Notes: a model not told the origin generated them from the sequence alone. Shown: positions 33,849 to 42,688, counted from the first letter of the stretch. The stretch is 44,936 nucleotides of DNA from JBAYJT01 sp041664965 (GCA_041664965.1 JBAYJT010000008.1:1-44936), one strand, 5' to 3'. Numbers and translations: made by a program.

Positions 33849-34181
33849 CTAGTTAGAAGGACCAGGGCCTGCCGCTGATTCTTCGGCTGGCGTTTGAACT
33901 GTGGCTGCCGGAGCTGTACTTTGAAACAAACTCGACGCTTTTTTAAATAAATTGAAGCGATTTTCTTTTTCTTGAAAAATTACTCTGTGATTTTCGAATC
34001 GAGCTAACACTCTTTGCACCCTCTCATCTTTTACTGCAAGATCTCGCGATCCCAAGCTATCATACACTTCTTGAGTTACTACTCTAGCTTGCTCTAAAGC
34101 TTCAAGAGCCTCTGACCGCGTCGAGAACGTCCAGGTAATAGCTTCTCGCAGATAACGAGCTTTTTCTATAAAAAATGACAT
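33849..34181 (-). CDS. Small coiled-coil protein following the 1089-residue gene
   Basis: From the ATG at 34181 this is 110 residues (a TTG eight codons earlier has no support; GGGAGAG precedes the ATG). It is helical and charged, with EALEQARVVTQEVYDSL and the segment EKENRFNLFKKASSLF near residue 83, then an Ala/Pro tail. The gene at 39995 encodes the same layout, ending ARENHFNFFKIFKF plus an Ala-rich tail, so the two are paralogs. It follows the large gene by 72 bp in the same direction. A chaperone or partner role for the large protein is possible but only inferred from pairing. Confidence 0.65.
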   Translation of the reverse strand: MSFFIEKARYLREAITWTFSTRSEALEALEQARVVTQEVYDSLGSRDLAVKDERVQRVLARFENHRVIFQEKENRFNLFKKASSLFQSTAPAATVQTPAEESAAGPGPSN

Positions 34182-34253
34182 AACGCTCTCTCCCAAACAA
34201 CACAATAGCTAACACTGTAATATTCTATTCCTTTTCAACAAAAATCGCTACGA

Positions 34254-37200
34254 CTATTTAGGCGACCCCACCGTAGAAGAACTAGCTTGTACCGTAGTAA
34301 CTGGAGGCTCTGGCGGCTGCTTTCCCTGCAATCCTTTTCCTTGCGCAACACTAGTAGATGCCGGTGTTACCCCCAATACCCCATCAAGTCTATTTGCCAC
34401 CGCCTCTGCCTTTTGTAAGGCGGCTTCGGGTGCCAAAACATGCAACATACGTCCTGTAGATGAAGAAGATGAACCATCACCCATTGTCACAGGCTTACTT
34501 GTCGTAGCCGGCGCTGTAGGGCTGGTGGTTGTTGTAGTGCTAGCGGCAGGAGATGCAGATTGCCGCAAAGTAGCTTCCGAAATAGGCGGCAAGTCAAAGC
34601 CTTCTAATCTAAACCCAAGTTCTGGATGTATCGTATTTAACACGAATCTTGCCCTGCCAGGATACCGTACATTAAGAATTTCTAAGTTTGTAGTGGTTAA
34701 TGTAATGCTATCAAAAGTTATATCTATAAAAATACGATCCAAACCTTTTGCTTTGCTCATAATTTGCTGACGGTTACCAAAATCCATCACCATCAAACCA
34801 CTGTCGTTTTTGGGTACATTGTCTTGCATTATACCTACAACTTTTCCAAAAATAGTGTCCTGTTGGTAATGTGTTTTTAAATGAGTATAAATATTTTCAG
34901 ATTTTAAAGCAGTATTTAAAGCTTTAATAAATCTAGGGGGAACTTCTGGCTTTTCCTTATCCTCCTTAAATTTTTCTTTATCTAAACCAACGATAAGCAA
35001 GCTTCCTCTAATAAAATCTTTCCACAACGTTTGTGTACTTTCTGGATCCTCAACTTCCACACTCACCGCCCGCAATGTAGCCGCAAGAGGCGCAGATGGA
35101 ACTGGCAGAGCCGAAAACGAAAAACCTGCTGTGTTTCCTAGTGGCTTAGTAGCACTCGCTGGCTTCGATGTAACCGCAACACTCGCAGCAGGCGCTGCGT
35201 TAATTGGCGGTAATGTCACCGTATACACAAGGCCTGGTCTACCTGTTGGCTTAGTCGTGGCTGGGAGAGCAGTAACACTCGAACTAGCCGCTGTGGTTGT
35301 AGCCGCAAGAGGCGCAGAGGAAGCTGGCAAAGCTGAAAACGAAAAACCTGCTGTGTTTCCTGTTGGCTTAGTAGTACTCACTGGCTTCGATGTAACCGCA
35401 GCACTCGCAGCAGGCACTGCGCTAATTGACGGGGTCACCGGATGCACACGGCCTCGCCCACCTGTTGGCTTAGTCGTAGCAGACGATGAGGAGCTTGTTG
35501 CCACACTAGAGGGCAATGGGGGTCGAGTTGTTGTCGATGAAACAATTGATGCGGATATGCTTTGTGTAGCAGAAAGGCGAGCCTCTTCTTGAGCTCTGGT
35601 TGCTAATTCTTGCCAATCCTTCTGCGTTAACTCCCCCAAAAACCACCTACGCATAAATAGGTCACTAAATTCCACACTTACGAGTTTAAAACCTTGCTTG
35701 GGATCTAAAACGTATTTAGTTCTTATCCTGCCTGGAATTTTTACAGAATAACTCGGAAGCCAAGAAGATTCTAATTTTTGATAAATTGGATTGGCAAATT
35801 CTCCCTCTAAAACAATATTGCCCGCGGCATCTCTATATAAATTAGCAGAATGATCATCGTTCTTGAGAGTAGAATATGGTTGAAGAGCTTCGCTAATAGC
35901 ATCATGCACACGTTCAGGTAACTCTGTATCTGCCAAACTCGCCGACAGCGACTTTAATTTAGGAAAATTTTTTTCAGTAATTGTAGGAAGCGGTACTAAA
36001 AATTTTCCTATTGGATCATAATAATAAGCTGCTTGAAATTTTCCCTCAGCATCAACGCTCTTTACCATAGCTGGATATGTTACTTCAGAAAAAGTTTGAC
36101 TCACCCAACTCAAATTATTTGCTAACTGAGGAGTCAAACCCTTCACAGATGTCACAAGATAGTTACAGCCGATTGGGCTCTTAGCAGCCATCATCGTTAG
36201 TTGTGATTTTATTTCACCACCCATCAAACCTTGATGATAGTAATCATTGATAGCTTTGAAAGTCTCTACTTGCTGTTTTTTGTCTACATAGGTTCCTAAA
36301 CGCTCACCAAGAACAGCTTTAGCAGCCTCCTCTTGGGACATTGCCTTACCACGAAGCAATGTTAAATTTATATCGCTGGTGCAACTTCCAGAATTAACCA
36401 AAATCCCCCTGTTTATATCAAGCATGAAAGATGTTACGGAAGATCCACTGATCGATTCAGAAACTCCAGATCCACCTATCGATTCAGGAACTCTAGATCC
36501 ACTGACCCATTCGGCTTCACGAAGTATTCCCAAAGGAGATTTTTTAGAAAATTTTCTATTTTTAAGATCCCTATTTGTCATAGTCAATTTAGGATCATAC
36601 CCTTGGGCAGTCTCAGAAATAACTGGTTTAAAACCATCTTGCTCTAAAACATACTCGTCATCCTTATAACCAGGCTTACGCTGAATTTTGCCAGCATGCT
36701 CATACATCAAGTCATAATAATGAACATTCAGACCAACTTTTCCGTCTTTTCTACGAAACAAATTAATTTGCTTTTTTGCTAAAAACCTATCCCCTTCCGG
36801 CAATCGCGCTTGTTCCTCGCGTTCGCTTTTATTTAATAAATCTGGATCATAACGACTAAGCAACAATTCATAATTACCTGCTCCAAATGTACTTTTTAAG
36901 AGTTCAGCCGCAGTCTGTGGCACGTTAGACCCTGGTTGTTTCGCAACTACAAACCGAGAAAAACCATCAAAACCTATTACATTATCATCAGAACCTGCTA
37001 TTTGTAGCACTAAATCAGCAAAATCTTTTTTAAATTTGCTTTCCCTTAAGTCTGCAACATAACTATCAAAACCAGGTATTAATGTAGCGTCAAATTTAAT
37101 TTGCGATGGAGCAGATAATGGCGATATTGTCGCAGAGGTTGCCGGAGTAGGAAGACTCCCAAACGAAAAACTTGAAGTAGACATAGAAGGTTGAGCCTGG

Positions 37201-37523
37201 GAAACCACAGGAGGTTGGACCGCAGACGCAGATCCAGACGCCCTTGTAGGCTCTGGAGATTTAGCACGCCGTGGCGAAGTGGGTCGCCTTGTAGACGCGA
37301 CGCTCACTGGAGGCGCAGGGGTTGCAGGTGTTGTAATTTGTTCCCGTGTGGTGGAGCTGCTACCACCACCTTCTCGTTTTGCTGCTGACACTCCTGTTCC
37401 ATCAACCAGCACAAAATCTTCTTCAATTGGGTCCGTTTTTGATTGAGCAGGAGATGGTGCTGGTGCTGGCGCAGAAGCTGTGGTTGTCGTCGAACTTGCT
37501 GTCGTCGTTTTTGGTTTAGGCAT
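34254..37523 (-). CDS. Large modular protein with three copies of a beta-rich module
   Basis: From the ATG at 37523 (GGAGG 5 bases upstream; an in-frame ATG at 37541 lies in the leader) this is 1089 residues. A Ser/Thr/Pro-rich N-terminus (1-140) is followed by modules joined by low-complexity linkers. A recurring pattern, a Gly-led strand, then PGRxR or GKI, then YVL...GF.L, occurs near 240-300 (EYVLEQDGFKPV), 560-625 (TKYVLDPKQGFKLV) and 900-985 (RFVLNTIHPELGFRL). A 74-residue linker unit is duplicated in tandem. No enzyme motif was found and no signal peptide or membrane segment. The related module in the giant PP2C protein, and the shared promoter with its neighbours, put it in the same family of likely secreted proteins. 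Function unknown. Confidence 0.65.
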   Translation of the reverse strand: MPKPKTTTASSTTTTASAPAPAPSPAQSKTDPIEEDFVLVDGTGVSAAKREGGGSSSTTREQITTPATPAPPVSVASTRRPTSPRRAKSPEPTRASGSASAVQPPVVSQAQPSMSTSSFSFGSLPTPATSATISPLSAPSQIKFDATLIPGFDSYVADLRESKFKKDFADLVLQIAGSDDNVIGFDGFSRFVVAKQPGSNVPQTAAELLKSTFGAGNYELLLSRYDPDLLNKSEREEQARLPEGDRFLAKKQINLFRRKDGKVGLNVHYYDLMYEHAGKIQRKPGYKDDEYVLEQDGFKPVISETAQGYDPKLTMTNRDLKNRKFSKKSPLGILREAEWVSGSRVPESIGGSGVSESISGSSVTSFMLDINRGILVNSGSCTSDINLTLLRGKAMSQEEAAKAVLGERLGTYVDKKQQVETFKAINDYYHQGLMGGEIKSQLTMMAAKSPIGCNYLVTSVKGLTPQLANNLSWVSQTFSEVTYPAMVKSVDAEGKFQAAYYYDPIGKFLVPLPTITEKNFPKLKSLSASLADTELPERVHDAISEALQPYSTLKNDDHSANLYRDAAGNIVLEGEFANPIYQKLESSWLPSYSVKIPGRIRTKYVLDPKQGFKLVSVEFSDLFMRRWFLGELTQKDWQELATRAQEEARLSATQSISASIVSSTTTRPPLPSSVATSSSSSATTKPTGGRGRVHPVTPSISAVPAASAAVTSKPVSTTKPTGNTAGFSFSALPASSAPLAATTTAASSSVTALPATTKPTGRPGLVYTVTLPPINAAPAASVAVTSKPASATKPLGNTAGFSFSALPVPSAPLAATLRAVSVEVEDPESTQTLWKDFIRGSLLIVGLDKEKFKEDKEKPEVPPRFIKALNTALKSENIYTHLKTHYQQDTIFGKVVGIMQDNVPKNDSGLMVMDFGNRQQIMSKAKGLDRIFIDITFDSITLTTTNLEILNVRYPGRARFVLNTIHPELGFRLEGFDLPPISEATLRQSASPAASTTTTTSPTAPATTSKPVTMGDGSSSSSTGRMLHVLAPEAALQKAEAVANRLDGVLGVTPASTSVAQGKGLQGKQPPEPPVTTVQASSSTVGSPK
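35077..35483 (-). repeat. 222-bp in-frame tandem duplication inside the large gene
   Basis: Two units, 35077-35298 and 35299 to about 35483 (the second incomplete), with a 222-bp period encoding 74 residues of Ala/Thr/Pro linker that includes TAGFSFSALP. Sequence identity is high in the middle, so the duplication is fairly recent. Confidence 0.85.
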
Positions 37524-37565
37524 AAAAACCTCCCTATACAAAAATCATACCCAAAGTCTGCGTAT

Positions 37566-37595
37566 ATTTTACCAGAACTGAACTTCAAAATCCAA
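37566..37595 (-). promoter_or_regulatory. Duplicated promoter, upstream of the gene at 37523
   Basis: On the minus strand TTGGAT (37595-37590), 18 bases, TAAAAT (37571-37566). It is homologous to the promoters at 39832, 42732 and 44529, sharing the spacer TTTTGAAGTT, and is the most diverged copy. Confidence 0.6.
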
Positions 37596-37599
37596 CTCA

Positions 37600-37632
37600 T
37601 TGATTTAAAAAGAAATCATGTAGACATGTTTT
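37600..37632 (+). repeat. Interspersed 33-bp repeat, copy 8
   Basis: TTGATTTAAAAAG to TAGACATGTTTT, 4 bp from the -35 of the promoter at 37566. Confidence 0.85.
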
Positions 37633-37646
37633 TTAGAAAAAAGTAC

Positions 37647-37695
37647 GGGGGCAGGTCTAACATATCGCATTTTGTTAGATGTTAGACCTGCCCCC
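37647..37695 (-). terminator. Strong rho-independent terminator after the 694-residue gene
   Basis: A perfect 17-bp stem (GGGGGCAGGTCTAACAT and its complement) with a 15-base loop, 8 bp past the stop codon. On the minus strand it is followed by GTACTTTTTTC. A slightly diverged copy lies at 42885. Confidence 0.75.
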
Positions 37696-37703
37696 AGCCT
37701 ATT

Positions 37704-39788
37704 TTACTTAGGTACTTTAGATGATTCTTCGCCCACAGTCTTAGATTTCACCCATCCTTGTGATGGTGGATCGGCATTTACGGACCCACCTGGTGGAACC
37801 GGACCACACACTGAACTTGTAGATTGTGAAGAAGCGGAACTCACAGAAGCTGTGGCGCTTGCTGGTGCAGCAGCCACTGGTTTAGCTTTTACCTTGCCTA
37901 TCTCTTCTTTAGCTTTCCCTAAATATTTTTTAAGTTGCTGGATAACACCTGTAACTTTAGAAGCTCGCGGATCTTTTTTTGAAACATCTGAAACATCAAG
38001 AGAGCCTTCAGGCGAAACTGGTTCAGGCGATCTCGCACGCCGAGTTTTCTGGGTAACCACTGGAGCTTCAGGGTTTCCCGCTTTTAATTTTGCAAAAATT
38101 TCGGCTGAATTAGCAGTACCTGGATGTATAGTATTCATTTCAAGCGAATTTGGCTCTGGCGTCTGCTCTTTAGACGATCTCGCACGCGGTGGCGTAGAGC
38201 TGCGCGTGGAAGCTGCTGTTACCGTACCCTCACTCCTACTCGGTGGAGGCTCTGGCCGCTGCTTTTTAGGCGATTTCGCAGGCGCCGGAGTAGAAGCCAC
38301 AGAAGCTGCGACGCTTGTTGGTGCAGCAGCCGCTGGTTTAGCAGGAGATGGTGGAGATGCTGCTGACGAAGGAGTTGTGGTTGTAGGCGCACTCGACGGT
38401 GCCAACGACGCACCCTCTGCTTTTAATGGGGGTAATAGCTCAATAAGACATACTAGTGCAGATTTCAATCCAAATATTATATTAAACGTAAACCCCTGCT
38501 CATTAGAGAGCTTAGAAATATCAAGCCGTTCCCCATTATCTGCATATGTTAATGTATCCTCTAATGCCTTCATTGCATTGTTTATTGTATCTTTAGCGTT
38601 TTGGTCATATGGTCCTTTTTCGTTATGTGCTTCTTCAGTTAGTTTCCTGGCAGCCTCCTTAATATTTTCATACGCCGGCTTATCACCATATATTTCGGCC
38701 AACTGATCGGCATAATTCTGAATATCTCTAAGCACCTCTTGCCGCCTAAGGCGATTAACTTCCAAAGCCTCTGGCGAAGGAGTTGTGGTTGCTTTCGAAC
38801 TTGCTGCTGAGGAAGGTAAAAGAGCTTCTACCGCTCCTAGCGCAGGAAGACCCTGCGCAAATTTTTCTAAATGTTCCTTCAGATTTTTTTCCTGAGTTAT
38901 TAGCTGCAACCCCCAATTCGGATCTATTACGGAAATATCAACCCCTAAATCAGTTATTGCAAAATTCAATTCTCTTCGAGCGAATAAATATTCTTGCGCG
39001 TTCCGCTCATCTACGGGGGTTTTTAATACTTCCAATATATATGGAATCTTATTGAGAATAGTCCGGACGCGAGAAGAAACTCTGGAACGAAGAACCTCTG
39101 CGCTTGGTTTGATCAAAGCAATATCACTCTTGATATCCTCGATAGCTGCAGCGCTTGCTGGTGAAGCAGCTGGTTTTATTGACTCACTGGCAACAGAGGA
39201 AGAAGAACCAGGTGCACTTGGTGCCGACGTACCTTGTTTAGCTCTAGCTACAACCTCCCTTGGGTTGGGACGATTGCCACTTGCTTTTGAAAACTTCTCT
39301 ATCTTTTCTGCTGCTTTAGCAACATCTTCACGTAACTTGGCAGCCCCAGGAGATAGTTTACTGGCAGCAGAGGAAGAAGAAGCAGATAGTGAAGCTTCAC
39401 TCGCAGAAGAACTACTGCTAGAAGCAGTGGTAGTAGGAACTGGTAATGGGAGTAATTTATCATTCAAAGACATTAGTTCCCCTCGCAATTCCATTTTCTT
39501 ATAATAGATAGATAAATCAGGTATTGCGTACATTTTAATTTCTGTATCATATGACAGTTGGTCTAATTCCTTTTTTGTTTCATCTATTCTCTGTCTAGCT
39601 TTTTGGTTGAATGGATTTTTAGTTAAGGTCTTGGCAGCCTCCTTAATATCCCCATACTTTGACTTATTATTTTTATCCATTACGGCCAACTCATCGGCTA
39701 TTTTCTGAATAGTTTCAAGCGTCGTTTGCTCTGGGGTCCCAGCGTGCAAAGCGTCACCCAATAATCCGCTTCTTGTGTTTTTAGCCAT
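37704..39788 (-). CDS. Modular helical protein with an internal duplication
   Basis: From the ATG at 39788 (AGGAGG 5 bases upstream; the in-frame ATG at 39854 lies upstream of the promoter) this is 694 residues. Two homologous helical domains lie at about 10-110 (YGDIKEAAKTLTKN) and about 340-440 (YENIKEAARKLTEE). Between them (about 240-310) is another helical module, IPYILEVLKTP...LGVDIS, also found in the 769-residue PP2C protein (IPEVVYELLKSP...LGVSIS). Ala/Ser/Thr/Pro linkers join them, and the last 240 residues are Pro/Ser-rich and disordered. No catalytic motif seen. It is followed by a strong terminator and has no small partner gene. Function unknown; same family of likely secreted proteins as its neighbours. 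Confidence 0.65.
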   Translation of the reverse strand: MAKNTRSGLLGDALHAGTPEQTTLETIQKIADELAVMDKNNKSKYGDIKEAAKTLTKNPFNQKARQRIDETKKELDQLSYDTEIKMYAIPDLSIYYKKMELRGELMSLNDKLLPLPVPTTTASSSSSSASEASLSASSSSAASKLSPGAAKLREDVAKAAEKIEKFSKASGNRPNPREVVARAKQGTSAPSAPGSSSSVASESIKPAASPASAAAIEDIKSDIALIKPSAEVLRSRVSSRVRTILNKIPYILEVLKTPVDERNAQEYLFARRELNFAITDLGVDISVIDPNWGLQLITQEKNLKEHLEKFAQGLPALGAVEALLPSSAASSKATTTPSPEALEVNRLRRQEVLRDIQNYADQLAEIYGDKPAYENIKEAARKLTEEAHNEKGPYDQNAKDTINNAMKALEDTLTYADNGERLDISKLSNEQGFTFNIIFGLKSALVCLIELLPPLKAEGASLAPSSAPTTTTPSSAASPPSPAKPAAAAPTSVAASVASTPAPAKSPKKQRPEPPPSRSEGTVTAASTRSSTPPRARSSKEQTPEPNSLEMNTIHPGTANSAEIFAKLKAGNPEAPVVTQKTRRARSPEPVSPEGSLDVSDVSKKDPRASKVTGVIQQLKKYLGKAKEEIGKVKAKPVAAAPASATASVSSASSQSTSSVCGPVPPGGSVNADPPSQGWVKSKTVGEESSKVPK

Positions 39789-39831
39789 ACAAACCTCCTC
39801 ATATAAAAAATCACATCCAAATCCTGTGTCT

Positions 39832-39861
39832 ATTATACCAAAACCCAACTTCAAAATGCAA
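39832..39861 (-). promoter_or_regulatory. Duplicated promoter, upstream of the gene at 39788
   Basis: On the minus strand TTGCAT (39861-39856), 18 bases, TATAAT (39837-39832). The leader is about 35 bases and ends in an AGGAGG ribosome-binding site. It is nearly identical to the segment upstream of the gene at 42688, from the repeat to the start codon. Confidence 0.75.
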
Positions 39862-39865
39862 GTTA

Positions 39866-39898
39866 TTGATTTACAAACAAATCATATAGACATTTATT
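39866..39898 (+). repeat. Interspersed 33-bp repeat, copy 9
   Basis: TTGATTTACAAAC to TAGACATTTATT; the right end is more diverged than in other copies. It abuts the promoter at 39832. Confidence 0.75.
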
Positions 39899-39994
39899 TT
39901 ACGTAGCTTGAGCGAAGGGGGTGTTTTTTTGAAGAAAGCACGAGGTCCATGACATGCCGCCAGACCTGCGTTTTATGCAAATGCGAAGGTACGT

Positions 39995-40309
39995 TTATTG
40001 AAGATTAGCTGAGGGAGCTTCTTCTGCCACATTTGCAGCCTGGACCGCCTGAGCGTTGAATTTAAAGATCTTAAAAAAGTTAAAATGATTTTCTCTAGCT
40101 GCAAATGTCTGCTCATGCCCCTGTAAAGTTGCACGTGCTTTGTTAACAAAAGGATCATTCACCGGGTTATTTTCTTTAGAAGCAATCTGACAAACCTTTT
40201 CATATACTTCTCTTTCTTTCTGCAACTTTTCCAGCACGTCATAGCGCTCTGAGAATATCCATTTGAGAGATTTTCCTAAATTATCAATAAGTAATGCGAC
40301 TTTTTTCAT
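39995..40309 (-). CDS. Small coiled-coil protein following the 769-residue PP2C gene
   Basis: This 104-residue protein has an amphipathic N-terminal helix, a charged coiled-coil region (ERYDVLEKLQKEREVYEKV, about 21-39) and ARENHFNFFKIFKF near residue 75, then an Ala-rich tail. It is a paralog of the protein at 33849 and of the partial one at the window end. It follows its large gene by 69 bp. A chaperone-like role is possible by analogy with effector-chaperone pairs, but there is no direct evidence. Confidence 0.65.
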   Translation of the reverse strand: MKKVALLIDNLGKSLKWIFSERYDVLEKLQKEREVYEKVCQIASKENNPVNDPFVNKARATLQGHEQTFAARENHFNFFKIFKFNAQAVQAANVAEEAPSANLQ

Positions 40310-40378
40310 AAAATTTACCTACAAAATGTAACGATACATATAGCTATATTCTATCACACATCAAGCCTATAGCCAATC

Positions 40379-42688
40379 TTAACTATTCAGAGTTGGGGGT
40401 TGAGATTGAGAAGTAGGCTTCGGAGCTGTACTGGTCATCCATCCGTGGGGCTCAGACTGAGCGACCGCTATCTTAATGGGAGGCTTAGTCTGAGCAGCCT
40501 CTCTCTCAGCGGAGGTCTGCGATGTTGCCTGTAGAGCCTGCTCTGTCCCGCTAGCAGCTTTATTAAAATTTTTTACTGCTTGTTGCATTTCGCGCGACGG
40601 CTTAGCGGCAGATGGCGTCATAGGCTGCGGTGAAGTGGAGCTCCCAGAAGCTGCGCTTGCTGGTGAAGCATTTGCCTCTAAAGCACTCACGCCTCTGGTC
40701 TGTTTAAAATACTGGTCAGCAACTTTAATAAAATCCTGCGCTGATTTCAAAAAATCACAGATCTTTATGTCGGGATTTCCATTTTGTTTATTTTGCTTAT
40801 CCAACTTGTTAACCGTACGTTGTAAGCCTTGTAAACTGTCTGCAGCTGTTTGATCCGTGATGTTAGATACTTTATCGAAGACATTTTGTATTTTTAGAGA
40901 ATATGGAACGCCTCCTAGCATTGATATACTTGATTGAATCGCCGGCAAAGAAGACAAATACAAGTCGTTGGATGATATTTTAGATGATGCTTCAACCACC
41001 TCAAAACCATTATCTTCAGCTGTATCGATTCCTTCTTGTTGTACACTTGAAGCAGCTGCTGGTGTAGCGGTGGATGGTGGAGATGCTGCTGGCGAAGGAG
41101 TTGTGGTTGTTGTCGAACTTGCTGCTGTTGAGAGAATTGCTTCTGCTGAAGGAACTTGGTCAAACCTTCCTGCTTCTAAGTACTTCTCCAGCTCCTTCTC
41201 CAAACGTATTCGATTCGAATCCGGTTTTCCTTGTTCTAAGGAAATGCTAACCCCCAAACCAGCTATTGCAGCTTTCACTTTTGCTTGAGCGGATTGATCC
41301 GTTGGCGATTTGAGTAATTCATACACTACTTCTGGAATCTTATCGAGCCCACGCTTAAGAAAGAGGCGGTCTTCGGAACTAAGCTTACTGTCCGTACTGG
41401 CTTCTTTTGTAATACCTGTTACAAATTGTTTTAAATTTTCCCTAATTGTCTCTTGTTTAATAATTGTAGCCAAACGTTGCTGGGCTATATCTGCAACTGG
41501 AGCTTTACCATAAGCCGGTCCTTTGTTGCCCTGTTCATCTTTCGTTTGTCCACCATGCCCATCAAAAACACCATAAACCATACCAGCAGATTTAGCAGAA
41601 ACATTAGAAAGTAACGCTGTTTTATCATCATCAAGCCCATTAGGGTTTGTAAGGGGTCTTTTCAACAGATTACTCACTATCTCTTCATTTGTTGGCTTAG
41701 GTGCATTACCCTCACTACGGCAAGCTTCCGCAACATCCTCCTTTTTCATGCTAGTATCAACACACACGCGGTCACAACCCATAAATAATTTTCCTGGGCC
41801 ATTAAATACGTGGGTTTTAATTTCTGGATCATGCGACAAACCACCTTGCTCAAAAGATGTGTCTCCTAAAGCACGAGAAACAGCAAGCTTTCCTCCAACT
41901 CTCCCATTAACCGGAGGTGATTTTGACTGTTCACAACGAACTAATTCCTTGGGATTTTCCAATGTATGTTCGTTAGTTAACTTATGTCCCCCTGCGTTAT
42001 CAACAACATACGCTGACGAATCACCAAGGCTTGCAACAGTAACAGCAGCCTTACCATCAGGAAGTTTATACGAAACAGCAACACAAGCTGTAGAACCGAA
42101 ACCTTTTGGTATCTTTCCTTCTTTCTCTTGCTCCGCTGTCTCTGCCTGCAGGCGTTTAAAACTACGCTCCAAAATAGCTGGTACTTGTTTTTCTGGATCT
42201 TTTAACTGAGATAAATCAGGGACTTGTGCGAGCAACAACCTATCCTGTCCTGAACGATTATCCTCACGTTGTGCATAAATACCTTCCCCTTGCAAAACAT
42301 CGTAGGTAGATATCTCAGGAGGCTGTAGTGCCCCATTCCAAGCTGCTTGTACTTTTGTGGAAGTAAAGTGCTTCCCTGTTATTCCTTCGACACCAATATT
42401 AAGCAGCTCAGACTTGATTGTAGTCCCAGCTTTTACAGGAGCTGCAGATGAAGAAGAACCACCCCCAGCCGATAAAGGCGGCGGAGTTGAAGTTGAAGAA
42501 GAACTAGCAGCAGGTTGGGCTGCAGCTGGATTGGAAACTGGGTCTGGCTGAGGTATACCTAGCTGAGGCATATCAAATGCTGCAAAAGGTGCGGCAGTTG
42601 GTTCAGAGGTTGGCATCGCAGTTGATGCCGAACCGTTCTTTTTCTCTCTTAAAACCTTACCCCGTGTTCCATTTGGTTTAGGCATCAT
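40379..42688 (-). CDS. Multidomain protein with rearranged PP2C phosphatase domain
   Basis: From the ATG at 42688 (AGGAGG 5 bases upstream; the in-frame ATG at 42754 lies upstream of the -10) this is 769 residues. Residues ~135-410 carry PP2C motifs in the same altered order as the giant protein at 28523: REDNRSGQDRL (141-151), STACVA (199-204), ASLGDSSAY (219-227), VSRALGDTSF (270-279), GCDRVCVD (304-311), LDDDKTALL (352-360), then GVFDGHGGQ (373-381). The Gly after the motif 8 Asp is Arg here. A helical module shared with the 694-residue protein follows (about 440-520), then Ala/Ser/Thr/Pro linkers and a second helical module (~600-690). No signal peptide. Probably a secreted Ser/Thr phosphatase (inference). 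Confidence 0.75.
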   Translation of the reverse strand: MMPKPNGTRGKVLREKKNGSASTAMPTSEPTAAPFAAFDMPQLGIPQPDPVSNPAAAQPAASSSSTSTPPPLSAGGGSSSSAAPVKAGTTIKSELLNIGVEGITGKHFTSTKVQAAWNGALQPPEISTYDVLQGEGIYAQREDNRSGQDRLLLAQVPDLSQLKDPEKQVPAILERSFKRLQAETAEQEKEGKIPKGFGSTACVAVSYKLPDGKAAVTVASLGDSSAYVVDNAGGHKLTNEHTLENPKELVRCEQSKSPPVNGRVGGKLAVSRALGDTSFEQGGLSHDPEIKTHVFNGPGKLFMGCDRVCVDTSMKKEDVAEACRSEGNAPKPTNEEIVSNLLKRPLTNPNGLDDDKTALLSNVSAKSAGMVYGVFDGHGGQTKDEQGNKGPAYGKAPVADIAQQRLATIIKQETIRENLKQFVTGITKEASTDSKLSSEDRLFLKRGLDKIPEVVYELLKSPTDQSAQAKVKAAIAGLGVSISLEQGKPDSNRIRLEKELEKYLEAGRFDQVPSAEAILSTAASSTTTTTPSPAASPPSTATPAAASSVQQEGIDTAEDNGFEVVEASSKISSNDLYLSSLPAIQSSISMLGGVPYSLKIQNVFDKVSNITDQTAADSLQGLQRTVNKLDKQNKQNGNPDIKICDFLKSAQDFIKVADQYFKQTRGVSALEANASPASAASGSSTSPQPMTPSAAKPSREMQQAVKNFNKAASGTEQALQATSQTSAEREAAQTKPPIKIAVAQSEPHGWMTSTAPKPTSQSQPPTLNS

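Noticed and set aside
35131..35592. 153-codon plus-strand frame in the tandem repeat
   Set aside because: Shadow of the Ala/Thr/Pro linker repeat on the opposite strand.
37672..38706. 344-codon plus-strand open frame antisense to the 694-residue gene
   Set aside because: It is the complement of Ala/Ser/Pro-rich codons, which rarely give stops in the opposite frames; it has no ribosome-binding site and runs through the terminator hairpin.
39790..39854. N-terminal extensions starting MKLGFG on two large proteins
   Set aside because: They translate the -10 region and the AGGAGG leader; the ATG after AGGAGG is the credible start.
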